Below, one piece after another: positions 17,725 through 25,544 of a stretch of DNA of 64,000 nt; position 1 is the first letter of the stretch, and each line of letters begins with the position of its first letter. The notes under the pieces were generated by a model, which saw only the letters and a list, made by a program, of their open reading frames with translations, was not told where the DNA came from and made no database searches. This DNA is from Cytophagales bacterium (GTDB lineage Bacteria > Bacteroidota > Bacteroidia > Cytophagales > Flammeovirgaceae). Location of the stretch: the NCBI GenBank assembly GCA_025056215.1, contig JANWWC010000005.1:62001-126000 (forward strand), written 5' to 3'. The position numbers and the translations under genes are program-made.

Positions 17725-18495
17725 CTATCTACCCATCCAACCTCCATCTACTACCATGATATGCCCATTCATGTAATCAGAAGCAGAAGAAGCTAAAAAC
17801 ACTACGGGACCTTTAAAGTCTTCTGGTTTTCCCCAGCGCCCCTGTGGAATGCGCGCCAAAATTGCGGCGTTTCGATTTTCATCGGCGCGAAGTGCAGCAG
17901 TGTTATCTGTTTCGATATAGCCTGGCGCAATTGCATTGATATTTACTCCTTTTCCAGCCCATTCATTAGAAAGAGCCATAGTAAGTTGTCCGATGGCTCC
18001 TTTACTGGCAGCGTAGCCTGGTACATTGATACCACCTTGAAATGTTAACAAAGACGCAGTAAAAATAATTTTACCATATCCGCGCGCTACCATTTCTTTC
18101 CCAAACTCGCGTGCCATAATAAATTGAGAGTTTAAATTTACTTCAATTACTTCATCCCAAAATTCATCAGGGTGTTCAGCAGCGGGTTTTCTTAATATTG
18201 TGCCGGCGTTATTTACTAAAATATCAGGCGTACCATGTTCTTTTTTTACTGTCGCGATAAACTGATAAAGGGATTTGCGGTCTTTAAAATCGCATTGATA
18301 AGCATAAAATTTTCTTCCTAAAGCAGTAATTTTTTTTTCTGCTTCACTTCCTGAGAGCTCAAGACTTGCTGAGACTCCAATAATATCGGCACCAGCTTCC
18401 GCCAAACCTTCTGCCATTGCTAAGCCTATTCCTCTTCTTACTCCGCTTACTAACGCCGTTTTTCCTTTGAGACTAAACTTCTCTAATATATTCAT
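17725..18495 (-). CDS. kduD: SDR-family 2-deoxy-D-gluconate 3-dehydrogenase type
   Basis: This short-chain dehydrogenase of 256 residues is most like KduD, which interconverts 3-deoxy-D-glycero-2,5-hexodiulosonate and 2-keto-3-deoxygluconate in uronate breakdown. The nucleotide motif reads VSGVRRGIGLA in place of TGxxxGIG. The catalytic Ser of FTASLLTFQGG, Tyr-x3-Lys in GYAASKGA and NNAG are present. The end NGHIMVVDGGWMGR is typical of KduD. No other pectin genes adjoin it, so the exact substrate is inferred. Confidence 0.82.
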   Translation of the reverse strand: MNILEKFSLKGKTALVSGVRRGIGLAMAEGLAEAGADIIGVSASLELSGSEAEKKITALGRKFYAYQCDFKDRKSLYQFIATVKKEHGTPDILVNNAGTILRKPAAEHPDEFWDEVIEVNLNSQFIMAREFGKEMVARGYGKIIFTASLLTFQGGINVPGYAASKGAIGQLTMALSNEWAGKGVNINAIAPGYIETDNTAALRADENRNAAILARIPQGRWGKPEDFKGPVVFLASSASDYMNGHIMVVDGGWMGR

Positions 18496-18662
18496 TTGCG
18501 TGGTAGTTTGAATTTTATGCGAATTTAGGACTTATCTTTTATCATGCAATTTTTATGAAAAAGTATAGAAAGCAAGGACTGGTTTTTAGATTTTTTTCTT
18601 TTTTAAGGCTTAGCTTTAACTTTAACGCATGTTTTTTTAATTTTTAAACTATTTTCACGTTT

Positions 18663-19997
18663 ATGTCAGCACAAAAAATCACTATTTCGAATGGTAAACT
18701 TGTAGTTCCTGAGCAGCCTATTATTCCCTTTATTGAAGGAGATGGTACAGGACCTGATATTTGGCGTGCCTCTGTACGAGTTTTTGATGCAGCGGTCGAG
18801 AAGGCTTACAAAGGTAAGCGAAAAATTCACTGGAAAGAAGTTTTGGCAGGTGAAAAAGCATTTCAACTCACTCAAAACTGGCTCCCTGATGAAACCCTTC
18901 AGATAATTCGGGAATATTTAGTAGCTATTAAAGGACCTCTTACCACACCTGTGGGTGGCGGAATTCGTTCTCTTAATGTAGCACTTCGCCAAATGTTAGA
19001 TTTGTATGTTTGCTTGCGTCCTGTACAATATTTTACGGGGGTTCCTTCGCCTGTAAAGCATCCTGAAAAAGTGAATATGGTAATTTTTCGAGAAAATACA
19101 GAAGATATATATGCTGGCATTGAATTTTCGGCAGGAAGCCCTGAAGCTACGAAGTTATTGCGGTGGCTTCAGCAAGAATTTCCTAAAGAATTTGCTAAAA
19201 TTCGATTTGCAACTCCTGAAAGTATTTCTGAATGGAAAACATTTGTGGGAGGGCTGTTTCCCGTACTAGATTCGACAGCTGTAGGGATTGGAATAAAGCC
19301 TGTCTCATCTCAAGGTTCTGAAAGACTTGTGCGCGCTGCTATTGAATATGCCATCCAAAACAAACGAAAGTCTGTTACGATAGTACATAAAGGAAATATT
19401 ATGAAATTTACAGAGGGAGCTTTTATGAATTGGGGATATGCTCTTGCGGAAAAAGAGTTTAGCGATAAAGTGTATACCTGGACACAATATGAACGCACCA
19501 AAAAAGCTTATGGAGAAGAAGCAGCTAACAACGAACAAAAAGCAGAACTTTCTAAAGGTAAAATTCTTGTGAAAGATGCGATTGCAGATATTGCTCTTCA
19601 GCAAGTTCTTACAAGGCCTGAAGAATTTGATGTGATTGCTACTCTCAATCTTAACGGAGATTATTTATCTGATGCTTTGGCTGCACAAGTGGGTGGAATA
19701 GGTATTGCTCCAGGTGCAAACATTAATTATGTAACAGGTCACGCCATTTTTGAGGCAACTCATGGAACAGCTCCTAAATATGCCAATAAAGACATGGTAA
19801 ATCCTGGCTCTGTGATACTTTCGGGAGAAATGATGTTGCGCTATATAGGCTGGATAGAAGCTGCTGATCTCATCATCAAAGGATTAAATGGAGCTATTGC
19901 TTCTAAGCGCGTAACGTACGATTTTGAACGACTTATGGAAGGGGCTACCAAGGTTTCATGTTCAGAGTTTGGCAGTGAAATTATCAAACATATGTAA
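18663..19997 (+). CDS. icd: NADP-dependent isocitrate dehydrogenase
   Basis: This TCA-cycle enzyme (444 residues) oxidises isocitrate to 2-oxoglutarate. Signatures are [14 protein letters not shown], the substrate loop [13 protein letters not shown] (with the serine equivalent to E. coli S113) and [23 protein letters not shown] specificity is supported by the Lys-Tyr of [10 protein letters not shown] and by the Tyr and Arg of VTYDFER, as in E. coli Icd. The gene stands alone and nearly touches the convergent PagL-like gene (7 bp). Confidence 0.96.
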   Translation: MSAQKITISNGKLVVPEQPIIPFIEGDGTGPDIWRASVRVFDAAVEKAYKGKRKIHWKEVLAGEKAFQLTQNWLPDETLQIIREYLVAIKGPLTTPVGGGIRSLNVALRQMLDLYVCLRPVQYFTGVPSPVKHPEKVNMVIFRENTEDIYAGIEFSAGSPEATKLLRWLQQEFPKEFAKIRFATPESISEWKTFVGGLFPVLDSTAVGIGIKPVSSQGSERLVRAAIEYAIQNKRKSVTIVHKGNIMKFTEGAFMNWGYALAEKEFSDKVYTWTQYERTKKAYGEEAANNEQKAELSKGKILVKDAIADIALQQVLTRPEEFDVIATLNLNGDYLSDALAAQVGGIGIAPGANINYVTGHAIFEATHGTAPKYANKDMVNPGSVILSGEMMLRYIGWIEAADLIIKGLNGAIASKRVTYDFERLMEGATKVSCSEFGSEIIKHM

Positions 19998-20004
19998 GAA
20001 GTTA

Positions 20005-21093
20005 TCAATTTTCATCATATTTTTGTTGAAGCATAGAATAACCAATTCTGATATCTAAAAAATCGGCAATGTGTCTGTGAGCTTTTAAAGATATGGCATA
20101 TTGCCATTTTCCTACTCGATAGCTTAATTGCCAACGCTGATAAATCCTCTCAAAAAGAATGTAGCCGTATAGGTACGCTCCTATATAAGTGCTAAAGCTG
20201 AATCTACCTACTATAAAATCGTGCCCTGCCAGAACTCCTATTTTTCGAAAATCATCAGCAATTTGTTGAGATTTTAAAGATTTTTGCAAAGCATAGTTGG
20301 CATATCCTTCAAATCCAGCGGCCCAAGCACTTCTTCGGCTTATACGATATTTGTAAAAAGTATTAAATCCTATCAGCGGATAACGTTTAGAGCGCATAAA
20401 TGTTTCGTGAGGCATACTTCCAAATACATACATCCAAAGTTGTTTCTTTTCACTTTTTTTTAAGTCAAATAAGGAGCGAGTAGTTTTAGGAGAAAATTCT
20501 TGGGCAGGAGTATAGTCTACTCCTATTGAGAGAGTAGGGAAATTAATTCCTTTATTAGGCAAACTCATTCCTCCGTTAGAAATATGTTGATAGTTTGCTA
20601 TGAATCGCAGCAAACACTTAGGAGTAATTTTATAATTGAGTCCTGAGTTAGCTACCAAAGAAAAACTGATAGGTGAACTGTAAAAATGATTTTTAGGGTT
20701 GCGTTGGGGATGATATACGTTATCTAAGTAGACTATACCTGCTCCGAAGCGAAATGAAAAAAATAATTTTTTGTGTGTATTCAAAGTAGGTTCTACGTAA
20801 GGCGTAATCCAGTAAGCATTTCCTAAAATAGAAGGATTGGCAAAATTAAAGTAAGCTATAGAAGCGCCTATACGCGGATAACAAGCACATTCATTCCACG
20901 CATGTTGCGATGTGATGTGTTTACTAATATCTATTTCTACTCCCCAAGGGCGAGAATATGAAATTTCTCGTAACACCTCTGCATGAGGAATGATAAAGCC
21001 TTTATGAAAACGACTTCCACCAATCCACGGATAATTTTGGGAAAATAACGGAAGAGAAATTATTCCAAATAGTAATAGTAATAGCTTACACAT
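20005..21093 (-). CDS. acyloxyacyl hydrolase, PagL-like lipid A 3-O-deacylase
   Basis: This outer-membrane protein of 362 residues has a signal peptide (LLLLFGIISLPLFSQ) and beta-barrel character. The segment YQHISNGGMSLPNKGINF fits the catalytic His-x-Ser and the following PNxGIN signature of PagL-type deacylases, which remove a 3-hydroxyacyl chain from lipid A. A C-terminal extension of about 150 residues looks like further barrel strands, making it longer than PagL (about 180) but usual for Bacteroidota members. It sits 48 bp downstream of lpxC-fabZ on the same strand. Confidence 0.82.
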   Translation of the reverse strand: MCKLLLLLFGIISLPLFSQNYPWIGGSRFHKGFIIPHAEVLREISYSRPWGVEIDISKHITSQHAWNECACYPRIGASIAYFNFANPSILGNAYWITPYVEPTLNTHKKLFFSFRFGAGIVYLDNVYHPQRNPKNHFYSSPISFSLVANSGLNYKITPKCLLRFIANYQHISNGGMSLPNKGINFPTLSIGVDYTPAQEFSPKTTRSLFDLKKSEKKQLWMYVFGSMPHETFMRSKRYPLIGFNTFYKYRISRRSAWAAGFEGYANYALQKSLKSQQIADDFRKIGVLAGHDFIVGRFSFSTYIGAYLYGYILFERIYQRWQLSYRVGKWQYAISLKAHRHIADFLDIRIGYSMLQQKYDEN

Positions 21094-21141
21094 TCAAACT
21101 GCAAAGCAGTAAAAGTTATCTTTGTGCACAAAGATAGATAA

Positions 21142-22545
21142 CTAAGATGATTTTTTTACAATGCTTGCAGTCATTAAAGCTTCACATGTAAGATGATTTC
21201 CTACATATGCTTGTCCTTTCATTTTTACGATTCCTCGACGAATGGGCGCAATAAGCTCAAGTTTCATTATTAAAGTATCGCCAGGGAGCACCATTTTTTT
21301 GAAACGGCACTCTTCAATACCCAAAAAATAAGTCCAGTAGTCGTCAGGTTTATCCATACCCGCAAGTACCAAGATTCCACCTGTTTGGGCCATGGCTTCT
21401 ATTTGGAGCACGCCAGGCATGACGGGGTTTCCAGGAAAATGACCTTGAAAAAAGGGTTCATTAATAGTTACATTTTTGATACCCACTACCGATTTTTCAT
21501 CTAAATAGATGATTTTGTCTACCATTCGGAAAGGGTATCCGTGGGGAAGCATATGAGCGATTTGGTTGATATCGTATACAGGAGGTTGTGTAGGGTCATA
21601 AACTGGTACATCGCTGCTTTTGGCGTATTTTTCCATTAATCGTTTAATTTTTTTAGCAAATGCAACGTTAGCAGCGTGCCCGGGACGTTCTGCAATAATT
21701 TGCCCTTTTAGAGGTTTTCCTACTAATGCTAAGTCTCCGATTACATCGAGAAGTTTATGGCGGGCAGGTTCGTTGTTATATCTTAAAGTAACGTCGTTTA
21801 AAAAACCTGAAGATTTAGGTTTGAAATCTTTGACTCCCAGCCATTCTAACAGTTCTCGCGTATCTTCTTCTGATACAGGCTTATCAGGGTCGATTACCAC
21901 TACTGCATTATCGAGTCTTCCTCCTTTGATAAGTCCATTCTTTCGCAAAAGTTGAACTTCATGTAAAAAGCAAAATGTCCTTGCAGCCGAAATTTCATCT
22001 TTAAATTGACTGATCTTCGTAATAGAAGCGTGTTGATTGCCTAAAATAGAAGAGTTATAATCTACCATTACGGCAATTCTGTACTCGCTGTGAGGCATGG
22101 CAGCTAACTCTACTCCTCGTTCTGGTTCTTGATAAATAATTCCTTCAGGAATCTCAAAAAAGTCACGTGGCTGGTTTTGTTCTTCTAAGCCTACGCTTTC
22201 TAGGGCTGCTACAAATTCACGGGCACTTCCATCGCAAATAGGAGGTTCTGGTCCATCTAGATCTATCAGACAATTATCAATTTCTAAACCTACCAAGGCA
22301 GCAAGAGTATGTTCTACTGTATGAACTCGCGCGCCATTTTGCTCGATAGTTGTGCCACGCAGTACATCTACTACGTTATCTGCATCGGCATCAATGATTG
22401 GTTGATTTTCAAGATCTACTCGCCGAAATTTATATCCATGGTTTACTCCTGCAGGGCGAAATGTCATATTGCAAACTACTCCTGTATGAAGACCAATTCC
22501 TGAAACAGTAACTGGCGCTTTAATCGTATGTTGTTTAGTGTACAT
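21142..22545 (-). CDS. lpxC-fabZ: bifunctional LpxC deacetylase / FabZ dehydratase
   Basis: This is a fusion of 467 residues characteristic of Bacteroidota. Residues 1-310 are UDP-3-O-acyl-N-acetylglucosamine deacetylase, the committed lipid A step, with zinc ligands in VHTVEHTLAAL and the HKLLDVIGDLAL motif. Residues 325-467 are 3-hydroxyacyl-ACP dehydratase with LPHGYPFRMVDKI, the catalytic histidine in FFQGHFPGNPVMPG and the glutamate in QIEAMAQTGG. The fusion joins fatty acid elongation and lipid A synthesis. A 20-bp palindrome lies 31 bp upstream. Confidence 0.97.
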   Translation of the reverse strand: MYTKQHTIKAPVTVSGIGLHTGVVCNMTFRPAGVNHGYKFRRVDLENQPIIDADADNVVDVLRGTTIEQNGARVHTVEHTLAALVGLEIDNCLIDLDGPEPPICDGSAREFVAALESVGLEEQNQPRDFFEIPEGIIYQEPERGVELAAMPHSEYRIAVMVDYNSSILGNQHASITKISQFKDEISAARTFCFLHEVQLLRKNGLIKGGRLDNAVVVIDPDKPVSEEDTRELLEWLGVKDFKPKSSGFLNDVTLRYNNEPARHKLLDVIGDLALVGKPLKGQIIAERPGHAANVAFAKKIKRLMEKYAKSSDVPVYDPTQPPVYDINQIAHMLPHGYPFRMVDKIIYLDEKSVVGIKNVTINEPFFQGHFPGNPVMPGVLQIEAMAQTGGILVLAGMDKPDDYWTYFLGIEECRFKKMVLPGDTLIMKLELIAPIRRGIVKMKGQAYVGNHLTCEALMTASIVKKSS

Positions 22546-22571
22546 CGATTTCTAAAATTGAGAACCAAATT

Positions 22572-22596
22572 CAAATATATTAAGACTTCTTAATAT
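22572..22596 (-). promoter_or_regulatory. palindromic operator candidate with -7 element upstream of lpxC-fabZ
   Basis: ATATTAAGA-CT-TCTTAATAT at 22577-22596 is a perfect 9-2-9 inverted repeat. It overlaps the minus-strand octamer TATATTTG (22579-22572), a perfect TAnnTTTG -7 element. A repressor bound here would block the promoter. No -33 TTTG is found at the usual spacing. Confidence 0.45.
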
Positions 22597-22835
22597 TTAG
22601 AACTCTATTTAAAATTTTATATGTAAAGCTTTCTTTAATATACAAACGATTAAAACCTTAAAAATTAAAAGAGATCTCAACAAGCTTTCTGAAAAAGATA
22701 AAATACTTAATCGTTCGCCAAAACTCTTCTGAGGTAGAGAATGCGATTGTCATCGCACATCCTTTTGAACAGGAACTTATTGTATTTTTTAAAAGAGCGA
22801 TTTGGAAAAGGTATTCCGAATAGCAAGGTGTAGGC

Positions 22836-23234
22836 TTATTTCTTTTCAATAGTATAAGATATGAGATTAATATCTAGACCTGTTTCATCGATATAGTCTT
22901 CTGCTTCCATAAGCATTTCATCGTCATCAGGGTCGGGATAATACCAATTTACGGTTACATCTTTGCCTTCATCTTTGTATTTTTTTAAAACTTTCAAAAG
23001 GTCTAATATGGCGCGTGATGAGCTTGTATTAAAGTATGTCAGTTTAAAATTGACAATAATACGATCATTTTGCTGAAAATATTCTTCTACCCACCGGATG
23101 AGCCTATCATAAAACTCAAAAGATTCCTCTAAATAAGACTCTCCTGAAATTTCGCATATTCCTGTACTTGCTGAAAAATGAACATTAGGCGTAAAAAATG
23201 ATCCGTGTTGTCCTGTAATTTTTAGATCTTCCAT
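22836..23234 (-). CDS. SiaC-family regulatory phosphoprotein (DUF1987)
   Basis: This 132-residue protein contains the SiaC/DUF1987 pattern: a strand-rich start with TPNVHFSASTGICEISGESYLEESFEFYDRL, then the central LTYFNTSSSRAILDLLKVL. The serines of NTSSSR match the phosphorylated position of SiaC. In Pseudomonas, SiaC is phosphorylated by SiaB and binds a diguanylate cyclase to control aggregation. I chose ATG 23234, 12 bp after the siaB stop. The downstream 290 bp before lpxC hold no credible gene. Confidence 0.9.
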   Translation of the reverse strand: MEDLKITGQHGSFFTPNVHFSASTGICEISGESYLEESFEFYDRLIRWVEEYFQQNDRIIVNFKLTYFNTSSSRAILDLLKVLKKYKDEGKDVTVNWYYPDPDDDEMLMEAEDYIDETGLDINLISYTIEKK

Positions 23235-23246
23235 AGTCAAAGTCAA

Positions 23247-23828
23247 TTAAGCATGAGAAGAAGTAGTTTCAGAAGTTTCTTCTATATCTTTGTTGATATA
23301 AGTAGTGAGTGTGATGAAAGAATGTTGAGCATCGTAAGGTTTTGTTTCTACTTCTAACGGATTTTCCGATTTGATTGCGATTTGGATAAGCCCTATATTA
23401 CCACCTTTGTGCCCTTCTTTTCGGGGAGAACTTCTTACTTCTTTTTTGAGCTGTCTTAGTCCTTCATGATCTAATTGGTTGATTTTTTCAATTTTCGAAA
23501 CTATATCGTCTACAATATCGTTTTCTACCAAATTGCCGGAGATTAGCTTAAATTTTTCTCCAGCGTCTAAGATGGCGATTGTTCCGATTCCATGGCGTTT
23601 TTCACTATCGTCATAAATTTCTGTTTCGGCAGAGTAATAGCTAATATTTTGTGCTAATTCGATAAATATAGAAAATAATTTTCCGCACGCTCTTGGTGAA
23701 GCAGGAAATTTATAGCGTAAATAAGTTCCAATTTTATTCAGGATAATTTCGTCAAAAGGGCCTTTATAATACAAGAATACCTTATGCCCTTCCATCTTGC
23801 TTTGATAATCAATTAAACTAAATTCCAT
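23247..23828 (-). CDS. SiaB-family protein kinase
   Basis: This 193-residue protein matches the SiaB-type (DUF6272) kinases, which are GHKL-like ATP-binding proteins. Visible are FIELAQNISYYSAE (the N-box-like helix with the metal-binding Asn) and GHKGGNIGLIQIAI (the glycine-rich ATP lid). It should phosphorylate the SiaC partner encoded just downstream. The phosphatase SiaA and the cyclase SiaD are not in the window, so the output of this pair is unknown. Confidence 0.86.
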   Translation of the reverse strand: MEFSLIDYQSKMEGHKVFLYYKGPFDEIILNKIGTYLRYKFPASPRACGKLFSIFIELAQNISYYSAETEIYDDSEKRHGIGTIAILDAGEKFKLISGNLVENDIVDDIVSKIEKINQLDHEGLRQLKKEVRSSPRKEGHKGGNIGLIQIAIKSENPLEVETKPYDAQHSFITLTTYINKDIEETSETTSSHA

Positions 23829-23898
23829 GATTGTGCAAAGTTAGCTGCCAACTTTCTAATTGTAAAGTTTAGAAATATGATTGAAAACATCAAATAAA

Positions 23899-24102
23899 TT
23901 AGTACATAAATTCAACAGTATCGTCGTCTTGGTCAGATTTGAATCCGAATCGGTTTTTAAGTTTGTTATCTACCACTTTTTTATTGAGAAAAATATTAAT
24001 CTTTTCAATCGGAAAAGAGTATTCGATTTCTCCGAAAGAATTAACAAAAACATAAAATCCTTTTAATTCTGGATGTACTTTAGTTAAAAATTCCGTTCGC
24101 AT
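23899..24102 (-). CDS. small unknown protein upstream of siaB
   Basis: The gene encodes 67 residues with a beta-strand-rich start (KGFYVFVNSFGEIEYSF), a basic middle (NIFLNKKVVDNKL) and an acidic tail (SDQDDDTVEFMY). I do not recognise the family. It is on the same strand as siaB-siaC, 70 bp upstream, and has balanced coding composition, so I regard it as real. It could be a third member of the Sia unit, but this rests on position only. Confidence 0.6.
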   Translation of the reverse strand: MRTEFLTKVHPELKGFYVFVNSFGEIEYSFPIEKINIFLNKKVVDNKLKNRFGFKSDQDDDTVEFMY

Positions 24103-24212
24103 ATATAAGAAAAGCTAAAGCAAAAGAACCAAAGCGAATATACTAAAATTGCCTAATATCTATGTAAAAAAAGTTAAGAGAAAAATTCTTGGTATAGGAA
24201 TGCTTTTCCTTC

Positions 24213-25190
24213 TTACACTAAAGGTTGCTTAGAATATTTTTCCATATCAATAGCTTTCTTAGCTTCCTCTATGCGCTTTTGTTTTTCTCGTGCTTCTGCC
24301 AAAGAGCGTGACGTTTTAATATGGTGAGGAACCTCTTTGATGTCCCAAATCAATCCTATCCAAGAAAGAACCTTTAAGATGTAGTAAGTAATATCGTATT
24401 CCCACCAAAAAAAGCCTTGGCGGGTAGAAGATTGATAATAATGGTGATTGTTATGCCACCCTTCTCCTAGAGTAAGAATTGCTAAAAACCAATTGTTGCG
24501 CGATTCATCGCCTGTTTCATAGCGCTGAGTACCAAATTTGTGAGAAATGGAATTAATAGTAAAAGTTCCATGATATAAAAGAACGGTACTCAAAAAAAAT
24601 CCGCAAAATAAAGCTGACATGCCCCCCTGAGCTGCAAAAAAAGATTCCCAACCATTCCCGTTTATAAAAGCACCAGCAATTGTTACTGCTATTGCAAGCA
24701 CAAAAGGAGGAACTAAATAGTACTTGTTGAGCCAAACTAGTTCTGGATACTTGGCATAATCTTGAATAATTCCGAATTTGGTCTCTTTGTAATCAGGCCC
24801 AATGATCCACCCAATATGAGAATACCAAAACCCATAAAGTTTCATGGAGTGAGGATCTTCAGGTTTATCAGAATAACGATGGTGTTCGCGATGATGAGCT
24901 GCCCACCATAAAACTCCTTTTTGAGCTGATGTTTGCGCCATGAAGGCTAAAAAAAATTGGAACCAACGGGAAGTTTTGTAAGTTTTATGGGCAAAATAAC
25001 GATGATAGGCACCCGTAATGAAAAACATGCGCACAAAATACAATGATATGCACATAACCCAATCGAAAGTAGTGGCTCCCGTCCAAAAAATTCCGATCGG
25101 CAAAAGATGCATCACAATAAATGAAATTTCATCCTTTAAAATAGGCTTATTGCGCTTTTGAATGTGCTGTCCAGCTGATTGTGAATTCAT
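24213..25190 (-). CDS. acyl-CoA (delta-9 type) fatty acid desaturase
   Basis: This membrane di-iron desaturase of about 325 residues introduces a double bond into acyl chains. The three histidine boxes are HRYFAH, HHREHH and the EGWHNNHHYY group, in the order and spacing of the delta-9 acyl-CoA family. Four membrane helices are visible in two pairs. I prefer the ATG at 25190 (MNSQSAGQHIQK); an earlier in-frame start exists at 25220. It probably tunes membrane fluidity. Confidence 0.92.
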   Translation of the reverse strand: MNSQSAGQHIQKRNKPILKDEISFIVMHLLPIGIFWTGATTFDWVMCISLYFVRMFFITGAYHRYFAHKTYKTSRWFQFFLAFMAQTSAQKGVLWWAAHHREHHRYSDKPEDPHSMKLYGFWYSHIGWIIGPDYKETKFGIIQDYAKYPELVWLNKYYLVPPFVLAIAVTIAGAFINGNGWESFFAAQGGMSALFCGFFLSTVLLYHGTFTINSISHKFGTQRYETGDESRNNWFLAILTLGEGWHNNHHYYQSSTRQGFFWWEYDITYYILKVLSWIGLIWDIKEVPHHIKTSRSLAEAREKQKRIEEAKKAIDMEKYSKQPLV

Positions 25191-25319
25191 CAAAATATAA
25201 GAGTTTAGAATTTGAAACAAAAATCGTTCGCAATATAAGGGAAGTTTGCGGGTTTCACACCATATTCGCTACAAAAATTCAAAAATTTTATTTAGTTTAA
25301 ATCAATTTTAAGTTTTTTT

Positions 25320-25544
25320 ATGAATTTGCGAACACTTGCAAATGTTTCAAAAGGAGAAATCTTTGTGCTTCATAACTTTTCGGATGAGAATGTTGCCATT
25401 AGCATGATGGAACTGGGGTGCATTCCTCCTATCAAGATACAGGTTTTAGGATGGGCACTAGGGGGCTGCCCGTTGTATGTCAAAGCAAATAATACTTTGC
25501 TAGCTATTCGCCTAAAGGATGCTCAAAAGATGATAGGGATATGA
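25320..25544 (+). CDS. feoA: ferrous iron transport protein A
   Basis: FeoA is a small SH3-like cytoplasmic partner of the FeoB iron transporter. The 74 residues show the usual MELGCIPPIKIQVLG and the closing LAIRLKDAQKMIGI. The stop overlaps the feoB start in an ATGA junction, so the two genes are translationally coupled. No Fur box that I can recognise lies in the 99-bp upstream region. Confidence 0.93.
   Translation: MNLRTLANVSKGEIFVLHNFSDENVAISMMELGCIPPIKIQVLGWALGGCPLYVKANNTLLAIRLKDAQKMIGI

Noticed and set aside
19305-19604. Antisense frames of 60-100 codons within icd and other conserved genes
   Set aside because: They are mirror frames of well-supported genes and lack independent start signals or family patterns.
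22658-22849. A 63-codon frame on the minus strand between lpxC-fabZ and siaC
   Set aside because: It overlaps the siaC coding end by 14 bp, has an unusual composition with no recognisable pattern, and lies in a region better explained as the lpxC upstream region.
25221-25319. Possible Fur box upstream of feoA
   Set aside because: The region is AT-rich, but I see no inverted repeat similar to the classical GATAATGAT pattern. The Fur site of Bacteroidota is not well enough defined for a call.
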